Shown here piece after piece: positions 7,872-15,127 of a stretch of 31,880 nucleotides of DNA. The DNA is taken from positions 64,001 to 95,880 of the IMG/VR virus record IMGVR_UViG_3300028883_000004. One strand, 5' to 3'. Within the stretch, counting starts at the first letter, position 1. Each line of letters begins with the position of its first letter. This DNA comes from a virus. Made by a program: the position numbers and the translations under genes. The notes beneath the pieces are model-generated. The model did no database searches. It was not told the origin of the DNA and saw only the letters and a program-made list of their open reading frames with translations.

Positions 7872-8139
7872 GAAGTGCCCTGCAAAGGGAGAGGTTAAGA
7901 AGCAAAGACTGTTTCTCCTCTCAATGGTTTTCTACGAAGCAGACGTACAAATCTCAGGACTTTCTATTGTTCCGATGGTGTCTAAACTCAACCTGGAATC
8001 CTACGGGCACGGTGTAGTCGGAATGTGTCTCGTCGGGACCGACAAAGAGGAACTGCAGAAACTCTGTCCCACCGCCGAGGTGCTGGAAATGGAACTGCTA
8101 CCTGGGAGGATATGTGCAGATGGAAAAGGTAGGCGGTAA
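7840..8139 (+). CDS. Unknown protein with basic N-terminus, 99 aa
   Basis: This frame fills the space between its neighbours, overlapping the upstream gene by 32 bases and the downstream gene by 20. A GAAAGGA site lies before ATG 7840. It starts METKKKRRTTKKCPAKGEVKK, a basic leader like the tails and leaders of other proteins here (3695, 25221), followed by a compact hydrophobic domain. I do not recognise the domain. Confidence 0.7.
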   Translation: METKKKRRTTKKCPAKGEVKKQRLFLLSMVFYEADVQISGLSIVPMVSKLNLESYGHGVVGMCLVGTDKEELQKLCPTAEVLEMELLPGRICADGKGRR

Positions 8140-9010
8140 GCGGCGCATTCGAGTGGTGGGTATAGTCTCCAACCTCTACAGTGGTTCGACGGCTCTCTCC
8201 GCCGTTCTAGGAGCCCATAGAGACGTTTTTAACATGGGGGAGATAGCCTCTATGTGGAACGAGACGAACCCGAACAGAGTGAAGGGGCGAAGATGCTCAA
8301 TTTGCAGGGTGGTCCAGCGGCATTGCTCCGTATGGGATTGGTTGGAACCAGAGACGATTCCTGTAGACAGAAGCACTCACTCAAAACTTGCGAAGGGACT
8401 AGGAGCGAATGTTGTAGTGGACTCCTCAAAGAACCCGGTATGGTTCAACAGAGTGGATCCGCGAAAAGGTTGGCTCCTTCTTCATCTGGTGAAGTCTCCG
8501 CTGGAGCTTGCGGCATCTTACAAGTTAAGACGTCCAGCTCTTCGCCTTCAGCCGGCTCAGGCTGCCTACGTCTGGTACAAGATCAACTCTGAGGCTCTAA
8601 AGACATTATTTATGGCGAAGAGGAGAGGAGCTTTAACGCTTACAATCACCTACAGGGATTTTGCAGAGAAGTTCGAAGAGACGGTCGCTATGGTTATGAC
8701 GACGATGGGAAAGACATTCGAAGAAGGTCAGAAAACTTACTTCGAGCAGGCTCAGCATTTCGTAGGCGGAAACTCGTGGACGATGCAAGACTTTATGGAA
8801 GGTCACAAACCTACGCAAGATGAGCCTGAGAACAAAGAGCGTTACCAGACAAAGGGAAGGCGACGAATATATTACGACGATAAACACCTTTCTGTTTTGA
8901 GTAAGAAGGAAGCGCGATCGGTCTATTCCAAAAGCGGCGTGGAGACATTAGCCAGGCATCTTGGAGTTAATGACAGAGACGACGATAAAACGCGGGAGAC
9001 ATTATTTTGA
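8120..9010 (+). CDS. Sulfotransferase-like protein, 296 aa
   Basis: The architecture fits PAPS-dependent sulfotransferases. The N-terminal phosphosulfate loop is SNLYSGSTALSAVLGAH (residues 17-33), where SGS/T replaces the usual SGTT. VVVDSSKNP follows at 98-106. LLLHLVKSPLELAASYKLRR corresponds to the 3'-phosphate region. HFVGGNSW at 213-220 matches the HxVxGNP motif common in bacterial members. Such enzymes move a sulfate from PAPS to a sugar, lipid or peptide. I start at ATG 8120, 9 bases after GGGAGGA; a GTG at 8114 is too close. The acceptor is unknown. Confidence 0.75.
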   Translation: MEKVGGKRRIRVVGIVSNLYSGSTALSAVLGAHRDVFNMGEIASMWNETNPNRVKGRRCSICRVVQRHCSVWDWLEPETIPVDRSTHSKLAKGLGANVVVDSSKNPVWFNRVDPRKGWLLLHLVKSPLELAASYKLRRPALRLQPAQAAYVWYKINSEALKTLFMAKRRGALTLTITYRDFAEKFEETVAMVMTTMGKTFEEGQKTYFEQAQHFVGGNSWTMQDFMEGHKPTQDEPENKERYQTKGRRRIYYDDKHLSVLSKKEARSVYSKSGVETLARHLGVNDRDDDKTRETLF

Positions 9011-9213
9011 AAAACAGAGACGACACAACAGACGTACTTGCTGCTGTAGAGGGAACTCAGATGGAAGTCTGGGAGATAGCAGAACGCTGGGAGATTCCAG
9101 AGGACGAAGTTGCTACGATCCTAGAAAACAACGGACTCGAACGATGCAGTGAATGCGACACCTGGGTTGAATGCGGAGAACTGGAAGAAGGCGTTTGCGA
9201 TTCCTGTAGATGA
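9007..9213 (+). CDS. Small zinc-ribbon protein, 68 aa
   Basis: The frame begins with TTG overlapping the upstream stop (TTGA, 9007-9010), with a CGGGAGA site 7-10 bases before. An in-frame ATG at 9060, preceded by GAGGGAA, is an alternative. The N-terminal half looks like a helix-turn-helix (VWEIAERWEIPEDEVATILENNG). The C-terminal half holds two Cys pairs (CSEC and CDSC) spaced for one zinc. Small adaptors of this sort often act in transcription or nucleic-acid binding. Confidence 0.65.
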   Translation: MKNRDDTTDVLAAVEGTQMEVWEIAERWEIPEDEVATILENNGLERCSECDTWVECGELEEGVCDSCR

Positions 9214-9259
9214 GCTTTTATTCCTGGAGGTAACTACAAACGAAATTGCGGAGGAGCTT

Positions 9260-9790
9260 ATGGCGAGCAAGGGAAAGATCACCAGCAGGAGGCAGGCCAA
9301 CATAATCGATCGCCTCCTTCTGGACGGAAAGGGAACGGCAAGGAGTCTAGCAAACGCCCTTGGCGTTAAAGACGGACAGCGGATCAAAAAATCATCGAGA
9401 GTCCTCAAGATTCTAAAGAACCTCAAAGTCAAAGGACTGATAGCGGAGCAGGACCCTCCTCAGAGGCACGAGGAGGATGTCAACTGGGCCGTACCTTCGT
9501 CGCTTGCGGAGGACATCTCTGCAGAGGAGATGGAGGCCGTCCTTGAGCTGGAGCGATTCCTCGTCCTGGAGAGAGAGGACACGAAGGAGGTACGAAAAGA
9601 CGGGGAGCCTTTATGCTATGAGGTGTCCTCGTCATTTAGGAATGAACTCATGGTCGTTTCAAATGCGTTAAGATGGAGAATGTACTCGGAGAGCGATCTT
9701 TTGGAGATAGCCGACGAGTTGACAAAAATCGAGGAGAGAGTTCGCATGCGAGTAAAGGCTCGTAGGCAACTCCAGGAAGGAAGCAAATGA
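9260..9790 (+). CDS. Winged-helix-like protein, 176 aa
   Basis: I start at ATG 9260, 5 bases after GGAGG. The frame is open further upstream to ATG 9149, but that start lacks a ribosome site and overlaps the zinc-ribbon gene by 65 bases. Residues 1-70 have a helix-turn-helix and wing look (RRQANIIDRLLLDGKGTARSLANALGV...ILKNLKVKGLIAEQD), so DNA binding is plausible. The C-terminal half is helical and charged. It overlaps the next gene by ATGA. Confidence 0.7.
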   Translation: MASKGKITSRRQANIIDRLLLDGKGTARSLANALGVKDGQRIKKSSRVLKILKNLKVKGLIAEQDPPQRHEEDVNWAVPSSLAEDISAEEMEAVLELERFLVLEREDTKEVRKDGEPLCYEVSSSFRNELMVVSNALRWRMYSESDLLEIADELTKIEERVRMRVKARRQLQEGSK

Positions 9791-10557
9791 AAGCTATTCT
9801 AACGGCGGCGAACCTGATCGGGCTTTTGTTCTCGGTCGTGATTCTTAACCCTCTTGCAGGAGTTCTTCTGAAGCTCAAGAGGAGGGACGGCGAAACTACG
9901 CAGATTCCGATTTGCGAAAATGAGCTGTTTCCCTTCATCGAGTCTGTCGGGGAGGAAGGCGTCTCGCTCGTTCTTGGAACCGACGACGACCTCTCCAGAG
10001 GCTTGGAGACTTTCTTCACAGGAGGTCTCCCGAACTTCCTCGAAGCAGACGATTACTTTGCAGAGATGGAGAAGGAATGGGAGACCGACAAAGCGCGGAG
10101 GATTATTGCTCAGCGGTTTAACCTCACGATGGGAGTCCTGCACTACGCCACCCATCGACTTTACTGCGCAATGAACGACGACAAAAAGACAGTCGAGGAT
10201 GTCTTTCTCGAACTCCTCGTAAAGAGCAAAGCTGCCGAGTTATTCGTAGCCGAGAATCTGGGTCGCCTCTCCTATCCGATATGGAAGGAAGGAACAAAGG
10301 CATCATGGGTCGTGGAGTTCCTTCATCATGACGATTCCTTCAAACTTCCTTCCACTTTTCAACCGATGCAGATGGCTATCGATATTGAAAAGATGGAGTC
10401 GGAAGGGAGAGCGACTTGCGCACTCAACGGAGATACAGTCTCGGACGCTCTCCTTCACCTGGCATCGATTCTCGATCCGAAGTACGGCGACAATCATTAC
10501 GGAAGCAATGTACCGTTTTCAATCCTCAAGATGAAACGAATCAAGGAGGAAGGCTAA
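9787..10557 (+). CDS. Membrane-anchored unknown protein, 256 aa
   Basis: A single N-terminal hydrophobic segment (about residues 4-29, AANLIGLLFSVVILNPLAGVLL) is followed by a basic KLKRR, as in an N-terminal anchor. The rest (about 225 residues) is soluble and mostly helical, with acidic stretches and a few His (HH at about 180). There are no catalytic motifs I recognise. It is coupled to the previous gene by ATGA and to the next by a one-base TAATG overlap. Confidence 0.75.
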   Translation: MKAILTAANLIGLLFSVVILNPLAGVLLKLKRRDGETTQIPICENELFPFIESVGEEGVSLVLGTDDDLSRGLETFFTGGLPNFLEADDYFAEMEKEWETDKARRIIAQRFNLTMGVLHYATHRLYCAMNDDKKTVEDVFLELLVKSKAAELFVAENLGRLSYPIWKEGTKASWVVEFLHHDDSFKLPSTFQPMQMAIDIEKMESEGRATCALNGDTVSDALLHLASILDPKYGDNHYGSNVPFSILKMKRIKEEG

Positions 10558-10742
10558 TGGCCAAAAGCGGATTTTGGAAAAGAGTGAGGAAGGAAGCAGG
10601 GCAAGAAACGTGCAACTGTGATGCTTACCCGTTCCCTCATCGTCTCGGTGGAGGAAAGTGCAACCAGGGAGAGGACGACACGGAGATCGTTCTTGAGTGC
10701 GAGCGCGAGAAGAAGGGCGACGGGAAGGAGGCTCAAGCGTGA
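10557..10742 (+). CDS. Small Cys/His metal-binding-like protein, 61 aa
   Basis: The start is ATG 10557 on the last base of the upstream stop, with AAGGAGGAAGG just before. The core CNCDAYPFPHRLGGGKC spaces two N-terminal Cys, one His and one C-terminal Cys, a pattern seen in small phage proteins and suited to bind one metal. The N-terminus is basic (WKRVRKE) and the C-terminus is charged. The next gene starts on its stop (GTGA). Confidence 0.7.
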   Translation: MAKSGFWKRVRKEAGQETCNCDAYPFPHRLGGGKCNQGEDDTEIVLECEREKKGDGKEAQA

Positions 10743-11116
10743 CTCGTAGAACCAAACGCAAAAGGAGCCAAACTCTCTCTGGAGTTACGCATCAAAAGGA
10801 GATTGGTTGCGGACGTCTTTTCGTTACGGTGAACTCAGACGACGATGGGGCCTTCGAGACCTTTGTGCGAACGGCAGGGCATGGTGGCTGCGAGTCTCTC
10901 AACGAAGGGATAGGCAGGATGGTCTCTCTTGCGCTTCGTTACGGAATCCCGAAGGAGGAAATCGTAAAGCAACTTCGAAGGGTGAGGTGCATGTCATGTG
11001 TAAGGGCAAAGGAGAGGGACGGAAGCGAAGTCAATGTAAAGTCTTGCCCTGATGCCATAGGAATGGCTCTTGAGGAGACCGAGACCGGGGAGAGTCCAGA
11101 GAAGGGGAGGGACTAA
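10739..11116 (+). CDS. Stand-alone TSCPD-domain protein, 125 aa
   Basis: The TSCPD domain is known as the C-terminal Cys-rich part of B12-dependent (class II) ribonucleotide reductases, and also as small separate proteins. Here it covers nearly the whole chain: GCGRLFVTVNSDDDG (23-37), GGCESLNEGIGRMVSLALRYGIP (49-71), VRCMSC (82-87) and the signature KSCPDAIG (101-108). The Cys set (24, 51, 84, 87, 103) is the expected one. The start is a GTG overlapping the upstream stop with GGAAGGAGG before it. No reductase is seen in this window, so it may partner a host or distant phage enzyme. Confidence 0.85.
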   Translation: MTRRTKRKRSQTLSGVTHQKEIGCGRLFVTVNSDDDGAFETFVRTAGHGGCESLNEGIGRMVSLALRYGIPKEEIVKQLRRVRCMSCVRAKERDGSEVNVKSCPDAIGMALEETETGESPEKGRD

Positions 11117-11117
11117 A

Positions 11118-11152
11118 GGCCGTAGGAGGCCGTAGGAGGCCTTCGGCTTCTC
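11118..11152 (+). repeat. Tandem 10-bp repeat and hairpin after the TSCPD gene
   Basis: GGCCGTAGGA is present twice in tandem (11118-11127, 11128-11137). The second copy runs into GGCCTTCGGCTTCTCC, which can fold with GGAGGCC into a stem around a TTC loop, allowing G-U pairs. No T tract follows. The whole spacer 11117-11314 is non-coding and also carries a copy of the dispersed motif at 11190-11206. Confidence 0.5.
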
Positions 11153-11189
11153 CAAGGTCTCCTAACCCTCCAGAGGCAGAGAAAACGCC

Positions 11190-11206
11190 CCTACGGCCGT
11201 TCTAGG
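11190..11206 (-). repeat. Dispersed motif CCTAGAACGGCCGTAGG, copy 1
   Basis: This is the reverse complement of the 17-bp motif also found at 14944, 22454 (16 bp) and 24658. The core ACGGCCGT is a palindrome, and the outer CCT/AGG also pair, leaving a small bulge. It lies between the TSCPD gene and the gene at 11315, within a larger CGCCCC...GGGGCG pairing. Confidence 0.7.
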
Positions 11207-11314
11207 ACGCAAAATGGGGCGAAAAAAGGGATAGAGATGATTGGTTTAGAATGAGGTTCAAACAAATTCGGAAAGCGGCAAACGATTGTGCGCTTATTCT
11301 AAGGCATTCGACTT

Positions 11315-11812
11315 ATGAAGAAACGTAAAGACAAAAACAAATACAGATGGACGAATAGGAAGGAGGACGGAACGTATCGAACAAAGGGATATGGGAAGTC
11401 AAAATGGAAACCTTATGCAATGGACGCTTGCCCGACATGCGGACGAAAGTATAAATATTTTAGGGCGGAATTAAATGTAAACTCTGGAAAGCAGACAGTG
11501 CTTCCGATTATCATTAAAGAGAGGGATGACCCAAATCATCCTAGGCATCAGGTCAATCTAAATCAGATGCTTGGGAAAATGCACGAGTTAAAGCAAGAAG
11601 CATGGGAGGCTCACAAACAAGAGTGCGAACTAATGGCTAGATCATTTGCAGGAGAGAAAGTCTCTGAAGATGAATGGATTGAAGCTGCAAAAGCAACAAC
11701 AGACGCACCTGGATATTTCTGTAGCACTAAAGACGACTGGACTCGTGAAAAGGATATGTACCCAATGTTTCGTAAAGAGAAGGAGAAAGACGACGAAGAT
11801 ATACCTTTTTGA
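11315..11812 (+). CDS. Unknown protein with SSB-type acidic C-terminal tip, 165 aa
   Basis: The chain ends in DDEDIPF (159-165), nearly identical to the acidic tip of bacterial single-strand binding protein (DDDIPF), which docks SSB onto its many protein partners. The body does not look like an SSB OB fold. It has a very basic N-terminus (first 35 residues), a CPTC knuckle at 39-42, and a charged helical region. The codon choice is more AT-rich than its neighbours (many AAA, ATA and TTA). The ribosome site is weak (AAGG, 11 bases away) and it follows a long spacer, so it may have its own promoter. The function is unknown. Confidence 0.75.
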   Translation: MKKRKDKNKYRWTNRKEDGTYRTKGYGKSKWKPYAMDACPTCGRKYKYFRAELNVNSGKQTVLPIIIKERDDPNHPRHQVNLNQMLGKMHELKQEAWEAHKQECELMARSFAGEKVSEDEWIEAAKATTDAPGYFCSTKDDWTREKDMYPMFRKEKEKDDEDIPF

Positions 11813-11865
11813 ATCATGAGATTTTATTCTGAGGGGAACGTAAACCTGTTATGGAGGAAAGACAA

Positions 11866-12270
11866 ATGAAAGCGATCGTAAACATTCATCTGGTTCTGGT
11901 TCTTTGCTACATTATTTTGGGAGCCCTCATCATAGTCGGTTGTTCCGACGGAGGAGACTCCCCGGACTGCAACTGCTCCTGTCCGGAAGGAGGGGAGAAC
12001 ATCGGAGACGATGATGACGACTCCCAGGGAGACGGCGACTACGACTACGACTGCGTAGTCATATCGAACTTCATCTTCGACGAATGCTCTTTCGATTTCT
12101 ACTTCGGCGGAGAGGCGGTTGACAGTCTTTGGATAGGAAGCGACCACTTCGACTTCGTATGCAAAGGAGGTTACATGCCGGAGGTCATGGACTGTCTCTG
12201 GGAGATGATCTTCGTAGAGGAGGCCTCCTGCAAGGACGTCGAGGACGACTACTACATCTGCTTCGAATAA
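11866..12270 (+). CDS. Asp- and Cys-rich lipoprotein, 134 aa
   Basis: I start at ATG 11866, 5 bases after GGAGGAAA; an ATG at 11851 contains that site. The N-terminus is a textbook lipoprotein signal: a short basic part, a hydrophobic stretch (about 7-24) and lipobox I-V-G-C with Cys26 as the lipidated residue. The mature part is very acidic (run of five Asp near residue 45) with nine or so further Cys, so it is probably disulfide-rich and outside the cytoplasm. Phage lipoproteins often block superinfection, but this is only an analogy. Confidence 0.8.
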   Translation: MKAIVNIHLVLVLCYIILGALIIVGCSDGGDSPDCNCSCPEGGENIGDDDDDSQGDGDYDYDCVVISNFIFDECSFDFYFGGEAVDSLWIGSDHFDFVCKGGYMPEVMDCLWEMIFVEEASCKDVEDDYYICFE

Positions 12271-12296
12271 CAACAAAGGAAAGGTACGGCGAGACC

Positions 12297-12875
12297 ATGA
12301 AAGACGATAATGAAAAGAGGAAAGGGAGAGGACGGAAGCGCGACGAAAAGGGCATAGCTTCCTTCCTGCTCAAGACGATAAACGGAGATCACTCCAAATA
12401 CTTCCTGGTTCGGGACCTTTGGGAGATGGTGTATCAGGGAATCAAAAGCGGAGAGATCGTCTCAAATGCCAGTTCGAATCTTCGCTCTCAGGTTCAGGGA
12501 GCATTGAAGTCTCTCGCCGACGGTGGAGAGATCAGGAAGGAGATGCACCTGTCGACTGGACGCTATTCGTCTTTGAAGTACAAGGCAAAGGAGATTCCAG
12601 TCACCATCGTCGAGAAACTTCCTCACGTTCTAATCGACGGCATGAAGAAGGGAAGGAGACTCTTCGCCGCGGTGGATTCCGTTTCGGACGAGGTGATCGG
12701 ACTCAAGTTCGATCGTAGAGCATTCATCAGAATCAAGAAGAAGGGACAGGACTTCACCCCGCACATCTCGCAGTTCGACTTCGTAGAGCTTACCATCGAC
12801 GGCGAGTTCCCGAACGGAAAGATCGTATGCGTCTCCTCGGAATACGTCATGAACAATCTTGCAATGGCATTCTAA
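12297..12875 (+). CDS. Unknown protein with winged-helix-like N-terminus, 192 aa
   Basis: I start at ATG 12297 after AAAGGAAAGG; the longer frame would overlap the lipoprotein gene. After a basic leader (KRKGRGRKRDEK), residues about 20-95 resemble a winged helix (LVRDLWEMVYQGIKSGEI...VQGALKSLADGGEIRKEM). The C-terminal half is beta-rich and unknown. The next gene overlaps its TAA stop by one base. Confidence 0.7.
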   Translation: MKDDNEKRKGRGRKRDEKGIASFLLKTINGDHSKYFLVRDLWEMVYQGIKSGEIVSNASSNLRSQVQGALKSLADGGEIRKEMHLSTGRYSSLKYKAKEIPVTIVEKLPHVLIDGMKKGRRLFAAVDSVSDEVIGLKFDRRAFIRIKKKGQDFTPHISQFDFVELTIDGEFPNGKIVCVSSEYVMNNLAMAF

Positions 12876-13519
12876 TGGACGAGCCATGGATCAAGATCAG
12901 CTTCTATGACTCAAGAGGACAGAAGGACGACAGTGGGGAGCTTTACGATAAGCTCCTCACCGATCGTTTTCTTTTGAAGGTCCCTCGGGTTGGGGAGTAC
13001 ATCTGGTTTCCATCGAAGGTGGAAGGGCATACCGCCTGGGTCGTAGACGAGATCGCTCACTGGGTAGGATATGAGACATCGAGAACTCATCGCGCGGCAG
13101 CCTTCTGCACACCCGTAAAGGAGTCAAAGGAAATGAGAGAAGGGCGAATGACATTGTCCGTAGGAGTAGGCGTCGTCTATGCTCTCGGGTACACCATGTA
13201 CAAGAAGGTCTCGGAGGCCACCTGGGAGGAAGTCAAACCGGAGCGGTACGAGAAGGTGCTTGAGGAGATAGCAGAGGACGTCAGAGAGGTCCTTCGAGTT
13301 CTCAAGAGGAGAAGGGACATCGTCGACTTCGAGGTGACTGCGGACCTGGGAGAGAATCGAATGCACCTAACCAAGTTCAAGGAAGTGGTGCTCATGATAA
13401 AGACAAAGTCGAGCCCTTCAGACATAGAGCACACGAAGCTCCTTCTCTCCGTAGATAGGGAAGGCAAGAACCTCTACAGCAGACACATTACAGTCAACCC
13501 GCTTTCGGCTATGGACTAG
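12875..13519 (+). CDS. Unknown protein, 214 aa
   Basis: The start is ATG 12875 on the final base of the upstream stop, with no strong ribosome site, so translation is probably by coupling. The protein is soluble with a beta-like first third and a long charged helix about residues 108-150 (EEVKPERYEKVLEEIAEDVREVLRVLKRRRD). I recognise no motif. Confidence 0.75.
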   Translation: MDEPWIKISFYDSRGQKDDSGELYDKLLTDRFLLKVPRVGEYIWFPSKVEGHTAWVVDEIAHWVGYETSRTHRAAAFCTPVKESKEMREGRMTLSVGVGVVYALGYTMYKKVSEATWEEVKPERYEKVLEEIAEDVREVLRVLKRRRDIVDFEVTADLGENRMHLTKFKEVVLMIKTKSSPSDIEHTKLLLSVDREGKNLYSRHITVNPLSAMD

Positions 13520-13547
13520 GAGAGCACCACCCCTGGAGGAGAGGACG

Positions 13548-13775
13548 ATGCAGGCAACCGTAGTCATAACGTATAGGGACATCCAGGACGATAAGGTCCG
13601 CAAGGTCTCCTACGCCTTCAAGGCTGTGGCTTCCGAGGGAGAGGCAATCGCTCTCTCCGTAAAGAGGTTCGAGAAGCTACACCATGTGCGTAGGGCGATC
13701 CTGTCTGCAGAGGTGATCCTGATAGAGGACACCATGGGCTTCGACCCAGACCCCAACGGAATCGAAGGAAGGTAA
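13548..13775 (+). CDS. Unknown small protein, 75 aa
   Basis: A GGAGGAGAGG ribosome site precedes ATG 13548. The sequence alternates hydrophobic strands and helices in a ferredoxin-like order (ATVVITYRDI...EAIALSVKRFEKL...RAILSAEVILIED), but the length is too short to decide. The family is unknown. It is part of the last plus-strand unit before the non-coding block. Confidence 0.7.
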   Translation: MQATVVITYRDIQDDKVRKVSYAFKAVASEGEAIALSVKRFEKLHHVRRAILSAEVILIEDTMGFDPDPNGIEGR

Positions 13776-13780
13776 AGACA

Positions 13781-13981
13781 ATGGACCACAACGGATTCGA
13801 GGCAGAGAGGAACAGGAAGCGAGACGAGAAGGTCCAGAGGACAATAGACAACTGCGCTCAAGACCTCTCGGAGATAACCAACCTGGAGCCCGACGACTGG
13901 CGTTCGATACTCTACAAGCTCGTCGACCCGTCCTGGGACGCCACAAGGTTCCACGCCCTGTTCAACCTCGTCAGACATTAG
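13781..13981 (+). CDS. Unknown small helical protein, 66 aa
   Basis: A GAAGGAAGG site lies before ATG 13781. The product is a charged, helical, soluble peptide with no motif. Its stop is followed 9 bases later by a 15-bp perfect hairpin, so it is the last gene of the left plus-strand block. Confidence 0.7.
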   Translation: MDHNGFEAERNRKRDEKVQRTIDNCAQDLSEITNLEPDDWRSILYKLVDPSWDATRFHALFNLVRH

Positions 13982-13989
13982 CCTCCCCA

Positions 13990-14056
13990 ACGAGGGAGAG
14001 GAGCGACCCACTCCGCGATGTTCCAAGGGTCAAAGGCTCCTCTCCCTCGTCTTTTA
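13990..14056 (+). terminator. Long perfect hairpin at end of left gene block
   Basis: The arms ACGAGGGAGAGGAGC (13990-14004) and GCTCCTCTCCCTCGT (14036-14050) pair over 15 bases without a mismatch, with a 31-base loop. CTTTTAAT follows directly. It fits a terminator with a long loop, or the first stem of a structured RNA. Confidence 0.65.
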
Positions 14057-14400
14057 ATCATCCCAGACAGCTTACCCTTTCCTGACAGGGAGGTGCATCC
14101 ACTCCCTGGGGAGGAACCACCACACCTCTAACGACTAACGAATCATGAGCATTTGCATGAGCTTTCAGAACTAGCTAAAAGGACACCCCAGCGAAAAGCG
14201 GACCAGAGACTATATAGGCGACAAGGCAAATAGGGCGGATAGGGGTACAAGTTCCCCACGGCCTCGCTGGCGCTCGTCCTCTCGCCGAGAAAACTCGTCG
14301 TGAGCCTCGCGCCTTCCTCGTCTATTCGTACCTAGAAGCTCCTCGCCTCCTACGCCCTAACGCCTTTATTGCCTAGGGGAAAGGTCTATTGCGTAGATAT

Positions 14401-14648
14401 AAACGCCCTACGGGCCGTATAGGGCGCGAGAGCAGGACTCCTAGAGCGGATCCAGGGAGAGGTTGAGGAACCATTGAGACATCGAGGAACCATTGAGACA
14501 ATGAATCGTAGGGTATCGTAGACGATTGTAGGGTACTGTCGGCAACTGTCGGGGAGTGTCGAGGTACTGTCGAGCCTGTCGTCCTTCTCGTAACGAATGA
14601 ACCAGAGGAGAAGGGAAGGCGCATGAAAGCCTAGAGAATAGGGCGTTT
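14401..14648. repeat. 10-bp inverted repeat bracketing the first iteron cluster
   Basis: AAACGCCCTA (14401-14410) and its exact reverse complement TAGGGCGTTT (14639-14648) enclose the first iteron pair and the 10-bp repeats. The left arm is also part of a local hairpin (14404-14426). Confidence 0.5.
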
Positions 14649-14774
14649 GCTTCATGTAAGGGTTGTAGGGTACTGTCTCCGACTGCGGGGTGATGTGAGG
14701 TACTGTGGAGCGAACGTGGGCGATCGTCCTTCCTCGTTAAAGCATTGAGACAATGTAGGAGCACTGAGACAATG
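14465..14774 (+). repeat. Iteron-like repeats (core CATTGAGACAATG), two pairs
   Basis: Pair one: GAGGAACCATTGAGACA at 14465-14481 and 14484-14500, identical over 17 bases and offset by 19. Pair two: CATTGAGACAATG at 14743-14755 and CACTGAGACAATG at 14762-14774, again offset by 19. The fullest core also occurs at 14491-14503. ATTG-AGA-CAAT is itself an inverted repeat, suited to a dimeric protein. Same spacing in both pairs argues for a real binding array. Confidence 0.7.
14531..14580 (+). repeat. Degenerate 10-bp tandem repeats ending in TGTC
   Basis: The segment reads as GGGTACTGTC, GGCAACTGTC, GGGGAGTGTC, GAGGTACTGTC and GAGCCTGTC in a row, a period of about one DNA helical turn. TGTAGGGTACTGTC recurs at 14664-14677, and GAGGTACTGT at 14561 and again near 14697. 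The phase with the helix suggests a protein binding on one face. Confidence 0.6.
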
Positions 14775-14943
14775 ATTCTCTCGTAGGGAGAGGGGATCGT
14801 ATGCAGGGAGACCTCCTCGACGAGAAGGAGGGAGAGGGAGAGGAGCCCAGGCCTCCTGTCCCAGAGAGGGTCCAGCTCTCCGCTCCCTGGGGAGGATACA
14901 CGATGTCCTCCTCTCCTTCCTCGTTAGAATACCCTAGAGAATC

Positions 14944-14960
14944 CCTAGAACGGCCGTAGG
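14944..14960 (+). repeat. Dispersed motif CCTAGAACGGCCGTAGG, copy 2
   Basis: This is an exact 17-bp copy inside the non-coding block, here extended to CCC...GGG on both sides. See also 11190, 22454 and 24658. Confidence 0.7.
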
Positions 14961-15127
14961 GCGGCAAACTCCCTCTCCCTCTAATCCTAACCCTCCCAAG
15001 GCAATAGAGCCCTCCTACGGCCCGTAGAGCTAAACGGATCCGCCAGAGGGAGCCTAGAGAAACATTCGAGGAGACAGGCGAGGCTAGAAGAACAAGGGGA
15101 GGGAGGGGAGACAGCGCGAGAGCAGGC

